Positions 37,138 to 47,183 of a stretch of 64,000 bases of DNA are shown here, one piece after another. The stretch comes from Zhongshania sp. R06B22 (GTDB taxonomy: Bacteria; Pseudomonadota; Gammaproteobacteria; Pseudomonadales; Spongiibacteraceae): NCBI RefSeq assembly GCF_040892595.1, contig NZ_JBFRYB010000001.1:2728001-2792000 (forward strand), in the 5' to 3' direction. The position numbers and the translations under genes were made by a program. The notes under the pieces were generated by a model. The model did no database searches. It saw nothing but the letters and a program-made list of their open reading frames with translations, and was not told where the DNA came from. How positions within the stretch are numbered: the stretch's first letter is position 1; each line of letters starts with the position of its first letter.

Positions 37138-37659
37138 CTAAAACGTAACGGTAACCGTCACAGTATCAGAGTAGCTGCCGGTGGACACCGTCTGCTGACC
37201 TGAGGGAACTCTGCCATACACAGTAATAGCCTGGCCGGTGCCATCACCCGTCCCTGCAACCGTATCGGTAGCGACAGTATCTCCCCATACAGTAGTGCGA
37301 CCCGAATCGCTATAAAGCTGATATGAAAGAAAACTTGTCACGCCATCGCTCATACGTCGGGTATTCACCGTGGTATCGCTGCTATTACTACCCTCGTTTA
37401 ACCCTGTATCGTAACTAGTGCCATTAGAGCAGGTTACCGTCACAGTACTGGTATTATCAAAATCGATATTGTCTACCGGTGTAATGCTGCCAAAAGCCAG
37501 ATCGGTAGCAGCAACACTGCAACTGTCAGCAACGGTTGCAGTAACAGTAAACGTCGTAGTATCAGTAGCAGCAAACAATGTTCCCGAAAAAATTGCTCCA
37601 GCTAAGACAAGTGCGCCTCGGTTAAACTCGTTCACCAATTTCATCGTATTCATCAACAT
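37138..37659 (-). CDS. Spore coat U-domain major pilin (Csu-type)
   Basis: This 173-residue secreted protein has a signal peptide (cleaved near GTLFA, about residue 31) and a Thr/Ser/Asp-rich U domain with TFTVTATVADSCSVAATDLAFGSITP and ITVYGRVPSGQQTVSTGSYSDTVTVTVTF. The two Cys likely form a disulfide as in CsuA/B. It is first in the operon and the most probable major subunit. GGAG lies upstream of the cluster of possible starts; ATG at 37659 is used, with 37653 (ATG) and 37662 (GTG) as alternatives. Confidence 0.85.
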   Translation of the reverse strand: MLMNTMKLVNEFNRGALVLAGAIFSGTLFAATDTTTFTVTATVADSCSVAATDLAFGSITPVDNIDFDNTSTVTVTCSNGTSYDTGLNEGSNSSDTTVNTRRMSDGVTSFLSYQLYSDSGRTTVWGDTVATDTVAGTGDGTGQAITVYGRVPSGQQTVSTGSYSDTVTVTVTF

Positions 37660-37838
37660 CACTCTCCTGCGTTAAATTCCGCGCAAGCTATAACTGCGGT
37701 TTTGGTACAGAGCACCACCGCGAAACAACTTCGAAGCTAAAAACGCTTTTGATAATCCACCATAGACGATCAAATCTCTAAGCGGTATAAGTACTTAGAC
37801 GCACTAATACTAAGAATATCGACGAAAGGAAAATAGCT

Positions 37839-38342
37839 TTGGATTCGTTTCTTGCATGGATAGCTAACAACCCAAGCTATGCTCACTACTTGGTAATGGG
37901 GCTCGCCTGCTTTGAAGCTTTGGTTGGCATAGGTCTATTTATTTCCGGTGCGCTGTTGCTATCAGTCGCTATTTTTTTGTACGCACAACAGCTGGCTTCC
38001 GTCGAAGCTATACTCTTTTTTGCTTTTATTGGCGCTACCATTGGCGACCAAAGCGGTTATTGGATTGGCCGCCGGATAGGTCCGACATTTCACACAAGTA
38101 AATTTGCGGCAAGATATCGGCGGCACATTGAGCGAACTGAAGCCCTTATACGTCGCTACGGTTGGGGGGCAATTTTAATTGGCCGAATCATCCCCGCCAT
38201 CCGCAGCATAGTCCCACTCATAACTGGCATCAGCGGCTACAACGGCCTCAAATACCTCTTTTTCGATTTACTGGCAGTGGGTATCTGGACGCTACTCCTA
38301 GGAGCAGCCATTATCGGGACTAGCGGTTTATTTGCCAGCTGA
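37839..38342 (+). CDS. DedA-family membrane protein
   Basis: The 167-residue protein has the DedA (SNARE-associated/VTT) pattern: GATIGDQSGYWIGRRIGP, the basic-arginine stretch RRHIERTEALIRRYGWGAILIGRIIPAIRSIVPLITGISG, and terminal transmembrane helices. DedA proteins are thought to act as undecaprenyl-phosphate or phospholipid flippases/scramblases. The start is TTG at 37839, with AAGGA eight bases ahead. It is divergent from the pilus operon and stands alone. Confidence 0.9.
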   Translation: MDSFLAWIANNPSYAHYLVMGLACFEALVGIGLFISGALLLSVAIFLYAQQLASVEAILFFAFIGATIGDQSGYWIGRRIGPTFHTSKFAARYRRHIERTEALIRRYGWGAILIGRIIPAIRSIVPLITGISGYNGLKYLFFDLLAVGIWTLLLGAAIIGTSGLFAS

Positions 38343-38776
38343 GCGCGACTATACATGCGGCCATAATGTAAACGCCCACGTCCACCTTGTATAGATACCT
38401 AAGGTACAACACCGTTAAGCAATGCGGATGTAGGCCGGCTAGGCATAACAACTCCAGATGATCATTTATTTTTATTTGGAGTAAGCATCGCTAGTATAAC
38501 TGCACAATAAATGCATTAGTGACAGTATCGCATTGTTATCTCGACCATAGGAAATCACCTTTTAAAGCTCAAAGACCGATCACTGCAGGCATCAGCAAAC
38601 TCACTCCAGCATCGCAGCCACATACAAAGATCTTTTTAAGTTAACTACCCCGCCCCATTTAATAAGACTGAATTAGGCTAATAGTATTCGGCGACCCGAA
38701 TAGCAGATTAAATACGATCGCCCACAACTTCTTCGACGACTCAGCTATACTTCTGTAGGCCACTCTAACTATCACT
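38343..38776. other. Intergenic region downstream of the DedA gene
   Basis: About 430 bp of AT-rich sequence. I found no convincing terminator, RNA gene or coding frame in it. Confidence 0.5.
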
Positions 38777-38788
38777 GTGATCTCATCA

Positions 38789-39163
38789 ATGCGAAGTACA
38801 TTTCTCTGGAAATCTAAAAGTGCCACTTACACAGCCTTTATTACAATGACGCTATTTACCAGCACATTGGTCATAGTGCCAGCCAACGCAAGTCCAAGCT
38901 TCAGCAATGGTCACGAGAAAATAGAGCGCGCTTTAGAGCGAGCCCAAAATGGTAATGTCGATGCGATATGGACGCAGCATAATGTCTTAGTGATTGCGAT
39001 TGCGAAAGATCATTTCAACGCTAAAAACTATGCCAAATCAGTCTGTGGATTTTTGCTAACAAATGGTTTTGCCAAAGCTAAAACCAAGATTGTCATTACC
39101 GACAAGGATGTACTAGCCAGCAAAAACCAATGGTCTCAGCTGGCAGAACGAGATTGCAAATAA
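38789..39163 (+). CDS. Hypothetical secreted protein
   Basis: I do not recognise this 124-residue protein. The N-terminus has a basic, then hydrophobic stretch (TAFITMTLFTSTLVIVPANA) ending in an Ala-x-Ala-like site, consistent with a signal peptide, so it is probably periplasmic. The mature part is small, charged and has two Cys (KSVCGFLL and the penultimate residue) that could form a disulfide. The ATG at 38789 and the GTG at 38777 are both possible and neither has a good ribosome-binding site. It is convergent with the DASS transporter. Confidence 0.55.
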   Translation: MRSTFLWKSKSATYTAFITMTLFTSTLVIVPANASPSFSNGHEKIERALERAQNGNVDAIWTQHNVLVIAIAKDHFNAKNYAKSVCGFLLTNGFAKAKTKIVITDKDVLASKNQWSQLAERDCK

Positions 39164-39176
39164 AACAGTTTAGCCC

Positions 39177-40949
39177 TTAAAACGGCCAGATTAATGGCGC
39201 AATCGATATTGTCACCACACCAACGATCACGGTCAGCGGTATACCCATTTTAAGGAAGTCGCTGAACCGATAATCACCGGGACCGTAAACCATGAGGTTG
39301 GTTTGGTAGCCGATAGGCGTCGCAAAACTTGCCGACGCCGCCATCATTAAAGTAACCGCAAACGGCAGCATACTGACATCAAGCTGCTGACTCGCTGCCA
39401 GTGCAATTGGAAATACAATCACCGCGGCGGCCAAGTTAGAAATAACCGCAGAAAATAATGTTGTTACTATGAAAATAGCCGCCAAGGTAGCTATGGGCGA
39501 GCCCGAAGCCAGGCCAATGATTTGCTGGGCAATCACTGCGGCTGCGCCGGTTGATTCCAGAGCCCCACCTAAAGCGATGGAAGCCGCAATCACCAACAAA
39601 ATTTGCCAATCCACACTGCGCCGGGCGTCCGCCGCACGAATACAGCGTGTGGCTACCATCAGCCCCGCCGCCAGAAAAGCGGCTTTCAGCATCGACAACC
39701 AGCCGATAGCAACCACCAGCACCATGGCGATCATGATTATGCCCGCGCGGCCACGATGCTCATGACGCACGGGACGCGAATTCTCAATGGCACTTACCAA
39801 TAAAAAATCTCTCGAATAGCGCTGATTGGGAACAAAATCCTCATAGGCTTCGAGCAATAAGGTATCACCGGGCTCCAACTCAAGATCACCAATTCGACCC
39901 TTCAGTTGTTCACCATTTCGAGAGATGGCTATGATCGCTGCACCATAATTATTGCGGAAGCGCATCTCGCGAATAACGCTGCCTAAATGGGGAAAATTCG
40001 GGGAAATAACCACCTCAACCAAGCAGCGCGACAAATTGTTGTCGCCAAGTTTAAAGGCTTGATCTTCCGCCAACCTAAGGCCGTGGAAGTTTTTAAGATC
40101 AACAACCGAGCGCACATCACCCGCAAAAATAAGGCGATCTCCCGACATTAAAATTTCCTTTGGCGACACCACTGTCATAAGGCGATCATCGCGAACAATC
40201 TCGATCAAAAACATGGCCGGCAATTGCCGAAGCCCAGCCTCCTCTATCGACTGCCCTATCATTGGACTATGGGACTCAACCAGCATCTCGACAATATACT
40301 GCCGGGTATCACCAAAGCGCTCGGCGTTACCGTTGCTAGTAGGCAGCAAATAGCGACTTGCAAAGATCGTAAACGCCAAAACCAAAATTACACTGGGCAA
40401 ACCGACCCAGGCCAAGTCAAACATTCCCAAAGATTGATCCGGCAGCGTATCCAGCATCATACCGTTGACGACCAAGTTAGTGCTGGTACCGACTAAGGTG
40501 CAGGTACCGCCGACAATCGCGGCATAGCTCAAGGGAATCATCAACTGCGACACCGCTAAATTATTGCGCTTAGCCCAGTCCCGCACCGCAGGAATCATCA
40601 TCGCCACCACAGGCGTGTTATTGAGGATCGAACTAAAGATAGCCACTGGCGTCATCAAACGAAACTGCGCCATACGCGCCGATTTAGGACGCCCCAGCAT
40701 ATTCAAAGAAATCCAACTGACAACACCGGTTTCCGACAAAGCCTGGGCGACAATAAACAGCACCCCGACGGTGACCATACCCTCGTTAGCCATACCAGCT
40801 AGCGCTTCTTTTGGCGACAGCACCCCGAGCAGCAACAACACTACGACCCCGCCGCACAAGACCATATCTGGCGGCCGGCGGGTAAAAACTAAAGCCAGCA
40901 GACACGCGGCAATAACACTAAGGGCGATCCACGCATCGGTAGTAAACAT
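39177..40949 (-). CDS. SLC13/DASS-family transporter with TrkA-C domains
   Basis: This roughly 590-residue permease has about eleven transmembrane helices and two central RCK_C/TrkA-C domains (about 190-360), a form common among bacterial sulfate, dicarboxylate or cation-coupled anion transporters. Family motifs are SILNNTPVVAMMIPAV and the C-terminal SASFATPIGYQTNLMVYGPG. Substrate is not predictable. The ATG at 40949 begins one base after the TAA of the DHH gene, suggesting coupled translation; an upstream frame to 41000 would overlap that gene by 50 bp. Confidence 0.88.
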   Translation of the reverse strand: MFTTDAWIALSVIAACLLALVFTRRPPDMVLCGGVVVLLLLGVLSPKEALAGMANEGMVTVGVLFIVAQALSETGVVSWISLNMLGRPKSARMAQFRLMTPVAIFSSILNNTPVVAMMIPAVRDWAKRNNLAVSQLMIPLSYAAIVGGTCTLVGTSTNLVVNGMMLDTLPDQSLGMFDLAWVGLPSVILVLAFTIFASRYLLPTSNGNAERFGDTRQYIVEMLVESHSPMIGQSIEEAGLRQLPAMFLIEIVRDDRLMTVVSPKEILMSGDRLIFAGDVRSVVDLKNFHGLRLAEDQAFKLGDNNLSRCLVEVVISPNFPHLGSVIREMRFRNNYGAAIIAISRNGEQLKGRIGDLELEPGDTLLLEAYEDFVPNQRYSRDFLLVSAIENSRPVRHEHRGRAGIIMIAMVLVVAIGWLSMLKAAFLAAGLMVATRCIRAADARRSVDWQILLVIAASIALGGALESTGAAAVIAQQIIGLASGSPIATLAAIFIVTTLFSAVISNLAAAVIVFPIALAASQQLDVSMLPFAVTLMMAASASFATPIGYQTNLMVYGPGDYRFSDFLKMGIPLTVIVGVVTISIAPLIWPF

Positions 40950-40950
40950 A

Positions 40951-41922
40951 TTATGTAGACAAGCTCCGGAAAAACTCTTGGAATCGCTCAAGGAAATCAT
41001 TAAGGCTAGTCAGCGGTAAATCATTAATACCCGCTGCGGCGGCTCGGCCACCGCCAGTGGGAAACTGTCGGCAAAACTCATCAGCGCCCCGCTTATTATT
41101 TAGCGGCGCCCGAATACTTACAAGATAGTTGCCATTATTTTTTTCTGTCAGCACTGCGTGCGCACGATCGGGGAAATCGTTGGCCAGATCATTACTGTAG
41201 ACACCGCTAACACGCCTTGCCCAGCGCTCATCGGGAAGTATAAATACGGCACTTACCTGATCACAATGCACCGACGGCAATTGACTCGCCGCGCGCATAT
41301 CGTTGATATAACCCTCTTCCAATTGTGAAAAAGTATCCGCGGCCTCATTCATAAATTGACGCGGACTCGCGAATGACGCAATGCGACGATACAATTCAGC
41401 AGGATCAAAATGAAGGTCATCAATACTGGCACCGTAACCATTATAGTTAAGGTAGATACCCAGGTTTTCTAGTTTCTGCAACTCCTCGTCAGTTAACTCT
41501 AGGGTTTTCGCGAGCGCCATTGCGCTGTTGCGAAGGTTGTCACCAAACGCGCCAACTACAGCCCACTCAGCAAACCGCCCCTTTAACATACCGTTGACCA
41601 GCAAACTCGTACACACATCTGCAGCCGGATTAATATTCACCGTTAAATTAGTGTGCTCAGGGATTTCACCGGCAAAGTGATGATCAATATAAACCACGTC
41701 AGCACCGGCTCTTAACACTGTGTTTAAGCCATCGCGATTTTTATCCAGCGACACATCGAGCACCGTTACTTGATCACCGGCTTGCGCAGTAACACGGTCG
41801 AGTAAATTAATATCGCGTTTTACACCGGTAACAAGCACGCTGTCTTGTGGGCTCGCATTACGCAACTGAACTAGGGCGCACAAGCCATCTGCGTCGCCAT
41901 TGAAAACATCAATCACTGCCAT
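40951..41922 (-). CDS. DHH-family phosphoesterase
   Basis: The 323-residue protein has the DHH signature (DVVYIDHHFAG), an early Asp-rich motif (VFNGDADGLCALVQLR) and a C-terminal DHHA1 domain with GGGRAAAAGIN. Such proteins cleave short nucleic acids, cyclic dinucleotide products or polyphosphate. Without a search the substrate is unknown; nanoRNase/pAp phosphatase activity is one option. It is immediately upstream of, and almost overlapping with, the DASS transporter. Confidence 0.85.
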   Translation of the reverse strand: MAVIDVFNGDADGLCALVQLRNASPQDSVLVTGVKRDINLLDRVTAQAGDQVTVLDVSLDKNRDGLNTVLRAGADVVYIDHHFAGEIPEHTNLTVNINPAADVCTSLLVNGMLKGRFAEWAVVGAFGDNLRNSAMALAKTLELTDEELQKLENLGIYLNYNGYGASIDDLHFDPAELYRRIASFASPRQFMNEAADTFSQLEEGYINDMRAASQLPSVHCDQVSAVFILPDERWARRVSGVYSNDLANDFPDRAHAVLTEKNNGNYLVSIRAPLNNKRGADEFCRQFPTGGGRAAAAGINDLPLTSLNDFLERFQEFFRSLST

Positions 41923-41964
41923 TCGTTTTATTTCCCTATTTTTAAAAATCTATTCAATCTGAAA

Positions 41965-42666
41965 TCAATAGCCTAGCGTTGCATTAATCTGTTTCAACAC
42001 CGCCAAAGGATCTTCACTACGAGTAATCGGACGACCAATAACCAAATAATTACTGCCCATCGCCATCGCCTCAGTTGGCGTTGCTACTCGCTGCTGATCA
42101 CCCAAGGCACTGCCTTGCGGACGAATGCCCGGTGTCACCAGTAAGAAATCGTCGGGGATTAACCCTCGTAACACCGACACTTCTTGCGCCGAGCACACCA
42201 CGCCATCCAAGCCACATTCTGAGGTCAGCATCGCTAAACGGCTGACTTGTGCTAGTGCATTATCATGCACTCCAATGTTAAGAAGCTCGTCGCTCTGCAT
42301 TGATGTTAAAACTGTCACGGCGATAAGTAGCGGCGCATCTTTTCCAAACGGCTGCAATGCAGCCTTAGCCGCAGACATCATCTTCATGCCACCGGACGCA
42401 TGGACATTAACCATCCACACCCCCAAGTCTGCGGCAGCAGCCACTGCCGCCGCGGTAGTATTGGGAATATCGTGGAATTTTAAATCTAAAAATACCTCAA
42501 AACCGCGACGGTGTAAGTCTCGCACCACCTCCGGTCCATATAAGGTGAAAAGCTCTTTGCCTACTTTCACGCGACATAGGGATGGATCCAGCTTGTCTAC
42601 CAAGGCATCAAGCTCTGAGCGCACAGCAAAGTCTAAGGCTACAATTAGCGGAGATTTCTCAATCAT
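41965..42666 (-). CDS. pyrF: Orotidine 5'-phosphate decarboxylase
   Basis: The 233-residue TIM-barrel enzyme makes UMP. The catalytic Asp/Lys tetrad is visible in [12 protein letters not shown], the phosphate-binding loop in VTPGIRP and [12 protein letters not shown]. Size is standard (E. coli 245). It lies 9 bp after lapB, the usual gammaproteobacterial arrangement. Confidence 0.98.
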   Translation of the reverse strand: MIEKSPLIVALDFAVRSELDALVDKLDPSLCRVKVGKELFTLYGPEVVRDLHRRGFEVFLDLKFHDIPNTTAAAVAAAADLGVWMVNVHASGGMKMMSAAKAALQPFGKDAPLLIAVTVLTSMQSDELLNIGVHDNALAQVSRLAMLTSECGLDGVVCSAQEVSVLRGLIPDDFLLVTPGIRPQGSALGDQQRVATPTEAMAMGSNYLVIGRPITRSEDPLAVLKQINATLGY

Positions 42667-42675
42667 AATTTTACT

Positions 42676-43872
42676 TCAATCACCTTGTATTCCACGCAGT
42701 GGCGCAATGGTACCCCACTGCTCACAGCTGGGACACAGCCAGTGCAGCTTTTGCCCAGAAAAACCGCAATGCCGGCAGCGATACGTTGGCCGCTCAACCT
42801 TAAGTAAATCCAATAATTGCCTAACTAAGGCGAGACTTTGCTGACCCTCACCGCCCGGCTGTTCGAGCACCGCAGACAACAATCCCAATGTCGGCCTCTG
42901 CATCGCAGCATCATACAAATACGCTAGGGCCGATTCTTGACCCTCGCGCTCAGCAATGACCACCGCACACTCAATAATAAATGCCGTGCTATTCGCCTTA
43001 GCTGAAATGCGCTGAAGCGCATCAAGATAGGCTGAGTTACTAGCAAACCCCGCAAAGGCCTCACGAAAGAGCGGCAATACCTCACTGGCAAATGCCGGCT
43101 GACGCTCAATCACTGCCTGCAGTAAATCTAAGGCCTTTTGTGAATTATTTTGAGTTATTGCCAACCCTGCCAATAATAAATTAGCACGGACATTATCCGC
43201 ATCGAAGTGGCGTGCTAGCTGCAGTTCTTTAGCGGCCGCCTTAGTATCGTGATTGGCAAGTAGGGGCTGCGCTTTCTGACAGTGGTAATGACTTAAGGAA
43301 CACTCTACTGCCTTCTCTTCCGCACTGGGCGCCACCGACTTTTTAAGCCAGCCACGCTGGGGCAAACGCAAGCGCGCTACTGCGATCGCTTGATCCCACT
43401 CTTTTTCACTCTGATAGATGTTTTGCAAAAGCGCTAAAGCATCGGCGCGATACACTGTCGACTCATCAACAACATCGCGGAGCAGGCGCTCAGCCCGGTC
43501 TAGCAACCCCGCAGAGATATAATCTCTGGCCAGCTCCAGGTGAACTTGATACAACTTATCTTTGGGTAGACTGGGTCGCGACAATAAATTTTGATGAATA
43601 CGAATTGCGCCATCAACCTCACCTTTGCTGCGCATTAGATTTCCTAAGGCCAAGTGAGTGGGAAGCGTTTCGATATTGACTGGCAATTCGTTGATCACAG
43701 TCATAACAGCGGCATCGGCTTGCTCGCCAAGCAAATAATTCAAGCCCTTGTAATACGAGCTTGCATTGTCATCACTGCTGCGATTCTTTCTCGGGCGATA
43801 CCAATACCCAAGCAGCCAGGCGCTGACCACTGCCACAAGAATTAATATGAGTTGAACTAGTTCCCCACTCAT
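42676..43872 (-). CDS. lapB: Lipopolysaccharide assembly protein B (YciM)
   Basis: The 398-residue inner-membrane protein has an N-terminal transmembrane helix (about 6-22), tetratricopeptide repeats (about 40-330) and a C-terminal rubredoxin-like metal site: Cys366, Cys369, Cys380 and Cys383 (CRHCGF, CPSCEQW). LapB controls LPS synthesis by bringing LpxC to the protease FtsH. It lies between lapA (6 bp) and pyrF (9 bp), as in E. coli yciS-yciM-pyrF. Confidence 0.97.
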   Translation of the reverse strand: MSGELVQLILILVAVVSAWLLGYWYRPRKNRSSDDNASSYYKGLNYLLGEQADAAVMTVINELPVNIETLPTHLALGNLMRSKGEVDGAIRIHQNLLSRPSLPKDKLYQVHLELARDYISAGLLDRAERLLRDVVDESTVYRADALALLQNIYQSEKEWDQAIAVARLRLPQRGWLKKSVAPSAEEKAVECSLSHYHCQKAQPLLANHDTKAAAKELQLARHFDADNVRANLLLAGLAITQNNSQKALDLLQAVIERQPAFASEVLPLFREAFAGFASNSAYLDALQRISAKANSTAFIIECAVVIAEREGQESALAYLYDAAMQRPTLGLLSAVLEQPGGEGQQSLALVRQLLDLLKVERPTYRCRHCGFSGQKLHWLCPSCEQWGTIAPLRGIQGD

Positions 43873-43878
43873 TCCAAG

Positions 43879-44172
43879 CTAGCTACCTGTCAGCTTGCTT
43901 CTTTCGAACTTAGCTTTCTGAGCATTCAAAAGACGACGAGAGCGGAGCCGCGAAGCCTGCAAGCGCAAAATAACAAGGGAGCTAGCAGCCAATCCGGCAA
44001 GACCACCAAGGAAGAAGGACAATATAATCCAGGTCGACAGACGTTGAGCAGGAAGCTCAGCAACCAGCACATTTAAAGGCACCAGCACGTCATTTTGAAT
44101 AGTAAACAATAGCCCGACAGCTAAGACGAGGAGCAGTAATAACAATACTAAAATTGAGCGGATCAGACGCAT
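43879..44172 (-). CDS. lapA: Lipopolysaccharide assembly protein A (YciS)
   Basis: The 97-residue protein has two hydrophobic helices (about 4-24 and 46-70) and a basic C-terminal tail (RLQASRLRSRRLLNAQK), matching the LapA (DUF1049) family. It partners LapB in LPS assembly. The gene begins just downstream of the ihfB terminator, so it may have its own promoter or rely on read-through. Confidence 0.95.
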   Translation of the reverse strand: MRLIRSILVLLLLLLVLAVGLLFTIQNDVLVPLNVLVAELPAQRLSTWIILSFFLGGLAGLAASSLVILRLQASRLRSRRLLNAQKAKFERSKLTGS

Positions 44173-44181
44173 CTAACCTTT

Positions 44182-44218
44182 CCAAAAAAAAACGGCATGG
44201 TCAGTGACCATACCGTTT
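44182..44218 (-). terminator. Rho-independent terminator of ihfB
   Basis: On the minus strand AACGGTATGGTCA and TGACCATGCCGTT form a long stem (one U-G pair) with a 1-base centre, followed by nine T residues, 30 bp after the ihfB stop and 10 bp before lapA. Confidence 0.92.
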
Positions 44219-44248
44219 CTGTCATCATAACGCTAGTAGCTGCGAATG

Positions 44249-44545
44249 CTAAGTGCCTGACTGCAGGCTCAAATTTACACGTTCACGCAACTCTTTGCCG
44301 GGCTTAAAATGCGGTACATATTTACCGGGCAATTCCACAGTTTCGCCTGTCTTGGGATTGCGCCCCATCCGGGGTTCACGGTAATGCAGAGAAAAGCTAC
44401 CAAAACCTCGAATCTCTATACGATCACCCGTAGCCAAAACCGTCGACATATGTTCGATCATAGTTTTAACTGCCAACTCAACGTCTTTATGAGACAACTG
44501 AGGCTGACGTTCGGTAATCAATTCTATTAATTCAGACTTGGTCAT
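44249..44545 (-). CDS. ihfB: Integration host factor subunit beta
   Basis: The 98-residue HU/IHF-family protein has [20 protein letters not shown] and the arm [28 protein letters not shown]. It pairs with IhfA to bend DNA. Position after rpsA is standard. A strong terminator follows. Confidence 0.98.
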   Translation of the reverse strand: MTKSELIELITERQPQLSHKDVELAVKTMIEHMSTVLATGDRIEIRGFGSFSLHYREPRMGRNPKTGETVELPGKYVPHFKPGKELRERVNLSLQSGT

Positions 44546-44664
44546 TGCTTGTTCCCGTTGTTTCCAACAATCAAGCCTAGCTTAGCATTTTTTTGCATAT
44601 AAGCCAGATAGTTACGAGCATTTAGTACAACTAAATGCCCGCAACTTTAACCCAGACAAAGACC

Positions 44665-46344
44665 TTAGTCTTTATTTTCCATCTGAGCTTTGATCAAGTC
44701 GCCGATGGTTGCAGGAGCTGCAGCTTCGACTTCTTTCTCACGCAGTGACTTAACAGCTTCTTTCTCGTCGTCAAAGTCCTTGGCTTTAATAGACAAGGTC
44801 ATGGCGCGATTTTTACGATCTACACTGATGATCTTAACTTCAACAGCATCGCCCACTTTCAAGACATTACGCGCATCTTCAACTTTATCACGGCTGATTT
44901 CAGACGCTTTTAACACGCCTTCAACTTCTTCACTCAGCACAACGATTGCCGCTTTTGCGTCAACTTCTTTAACAACGCCATTAACAATAGCGCCTTTGTC
45001 ATTTTCAGCGACATAGTTAGAGAACGGGTCGTCTTCAAGCTGCTTAACACCTAAAGAGATGCGCTCGCGCTCGGGGTCAATTGACAGAATCACAGTCTCG
45101 ATCTCGTCACCCTTCTTGAACTTACGCACGGCTTCTTCGCCAGTTTCGTTCCAAGAAATATCTGACAAGTGAACCAGACCGTCGATGTTGCCATCTAGAC
45201 CAATGAAGATACCGAAGTCAGTAATAGACTTGATAGCGCCTTTGATCTTGTCGCCTTTAGTGAACTGACCACCAAATGCATCCCACGGGTTCTGCTGGCA
45301 CTGTTTAATACCAAGAGAAATACGACGACGCTCTTCGTCGATATCCAAAATCATCACTTCCACTTCATCGCCAACTTGAACGACTTTAGATGGGTGGATG
45401 TTTTTGTTTGTCCAATCCATTTCAGAAACGTGAACCAGACCTTCAACGCCTTCTTCAATCTCTGCGAAGCAGCCGTAGTCAGTTAAGTTAGTAACCTTAG
45501 CTTTAACACGTGAGTTCTCTGGATAACGTGCTTTGATAGCAACCCAAGGATCTTCGCCAAGCTGTTTCAGACCTAGCGATACACGATTGCGCTCGCGGTC
45601 AAACTTAAGAATACGCACGTCAATTTCTTGACCCACTTCAACGATTTCACTTGGGTGCTTAATACGCTTCCAAGCCATATCGGTGATGTGTAATAGGCCG
45701 TCAATACCACCCAAATCTACGAAAGCACCGTAGTCGGTCAGATTTTTAACGATACCTTTAACAACCATACCTTCTTGTAGAGATTCCAGCAGCGCTTCGC
45801 GCTCTTCGCTGTTTACGCTCTCAAGAACGGCGCGACGAGAAACAACAACGTTGTTGCGTTTCTGGTCCAGTTTAATGACCTTGAATTCAAGCTCTTTGCC
45901 TTCTAGGTGCGCAGTATCGCGAACCGGACGAACGTCAACCAGTGAACCGGGCAGGAAGGCACGGATACTGTTGATGTCGACAGTAAAACCACCTTTAACC
46001 TTGCCGTTAATGATACCAACAACCGTTTCTTCAGCTTCATAAGCTGCTTCAAGGGTAGTCCACGCTTCAGCGCGCTTGGCCTTCTCACGTGACAGTTTGG
46101 TCTCACCGAAGCCGTCTTCTACAGACTCCAGAGCAACCTGAACTTCGTCACCGATAGCCAGATTTAATTCACCGTTGTCATTCAGGAACTGCTCGCGAGG
46201 AATAACACCCTCTGATTTCAGTCCAGCGTGAACGGTAACCCAATCACTGTCGATATCGATAACAACGCCGGTTACGATTGAACCGGGTTTCATATCAATG
46301 GTTTTTAAACTTTCTTCAAATAGATCAGCAAAGCTCTCGCTCAT
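44665..46344 (-). CDS. rpsA: 30S ribosomal protein S1
   Basis: The 559-residue protein has six S1 OB-fold repeats (roughly 20-86, 104-170, 190-258, 275-345, 362-432, 449-518), with the typical [19 protein letters not shown] and [18 protein letters not shown]. It recruits mRNA with weak ribosome-binding sites. Length equals that of E. coli (557). It sits between cmk and ihfB in the standard order. Confidence 0.99.
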   Translation of the reverse strand: MSESFADLFEESLKTIDMKPGSIVTGVVIDIDSDWVTVHAGLKSEGVIPREQFLNDNGELNLAIGDEVQVALESVEDGFGETKLSREKAKRAEAWTTLEAAYEAEETVVGIINGKVKGGFTVDINSIRAFLPGSLVDVRPVRDTAHLEGKELEFKVIKLDQKRNNVVVSRRAVLESVNSEEREALLESLQEGMVVKGIVKNLTDYGAFVDLGGIDGLLHITDMAWKRIKHPSEIVEVGQEIDVRILKFDRERNRVSLGLKQLGEDPWVAIKARYPENSRVKAKVTNLTDYGCFAEIEEGVEGLVHVSEMDWTNKNIHPSKVVQVGDEVEVMILDIDEERRRISLGIKQCQQNPWDAFGGQFTKGDKIKGAIKSITDFGIFIGLDGNIDGLVHLSDISWNETGEEAVRKFKKGDEIETVILSIDPERERISLGVKQLEDDPFSNYVAENDKGAIVNGVVKEVDAKAAIVVLSEEVEGVLKASEISRDKVEDARNVLKVGDAVEVKIISVDRKNRAMTLSIKAKDFDDEKEAVKSLREKEVEAAAPATIGDLIKAQMENKD

Positions 46345-46481
46345 TAGTCATTACCTGAGTATTTAGTAGTGGCAACGCCACCGTATCGCCGTATATCCAG
46401 CTTACACGGGTCAATTCATATTGCCTCAATACAACGCCAGCTGGTATTTGCGCTGTTTGCGACGGTTTTTGGCTAGCCTTT

Positions 46482-47183
46482 TTAAGGACTAACAAGTCGA
46501 GTATTAACTTCCGCCAATACTCGGTTAAACACTTCTTCTATCCCTAAACCACTGCTATCAATCTGCACAGCGTCGTCTGCGGGCTTTAATGGAGCCAATT
46601 CGCGCTCGGAATCACGCTTGTCACGCGCGCGTATCTCCCCTAAAAGGGTCGCGAGGTTAACATCATCACCCTTTGATTTCAACTGATTGTAGCGCCGCTC
46701 GGCCCGTTCCTCGGCACTTGCTGTTAAGAATATTTTGACCGCAGCATCGGTAAAAACAACTGTGCCCATATCGCGACCATCTGCAACCAGGCCAGGCGCC
46801 TGAGCAAAATCCCGCTGACGCCCTAGTAAAGCACTGCGCACTGCTGGCAATACTGCGACCCTTGACGCCAACATGCCGGTGTTTTCAGTGCGCAAGTCGC
46901 CGCTAACATCCACGCCCTCCAACAAAACACTAGTTGGCTCACCCGGCTCGCCCGCAACGAATTCAACATCTAAATGTGCCGCCAACTTAGCTATCGCGGC
47001 TTCATCATCAAATGCAAATCCATGCTTATCGGCCGCCATACCCACCAGGCGGTATAGCGCGCCGCTATCTAATAAATGCCAACCCAGATGCCTCGCTAAT
47101 TTTTGGCATAGGGTGCCCTTACCAGAACCACTGGGCCCATCTATGGCAATAACCGCTGCTGCCGTAAAATTCATATCACTCAC
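46482..47183 (-). CDS. cmk: Cytidylate kinase
   Basis: The 233-residue P-loop kinase phosphorylates CMP and dCMP. Walker A is [14 protein letters not shown]; the NMP-binding and LID parts include [14 protein letters not shown] and [13 protein letters not shown]. Its start overlaps the aroA stop by 4 bp (ATGA), so its translation is coupled to aroA. rpsA follows 137 bp downstream. Confidence 0.98.
   Translation of the reverse strand: MSDMNFTAAAVIAIDGPSGSGKGTLCQKLARHLGWHLLDSGALYRLVGMAADKHGFAFDDEAAIAKLAAHLDVEFVAGEPGEPTSVLLEGVDVSGDLRTENTGMLASRVAVLPAVRSALLGRQRDFAQAPGLVADGRDMGTVVFTDAAVKIFLTASAEERAERRYNQLKSKGDDVNLATLLGEIRARDKRDSERELAPLKPADDAVQIDSSGLGIEEVFNRVLAEVNTRLVSP

Noticed and set aside
42125..42844. 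239-codon frame antisense to pyrF and lapB
   Set aside because: Covers two real genes and their junction; composition is that of a shadow frame.
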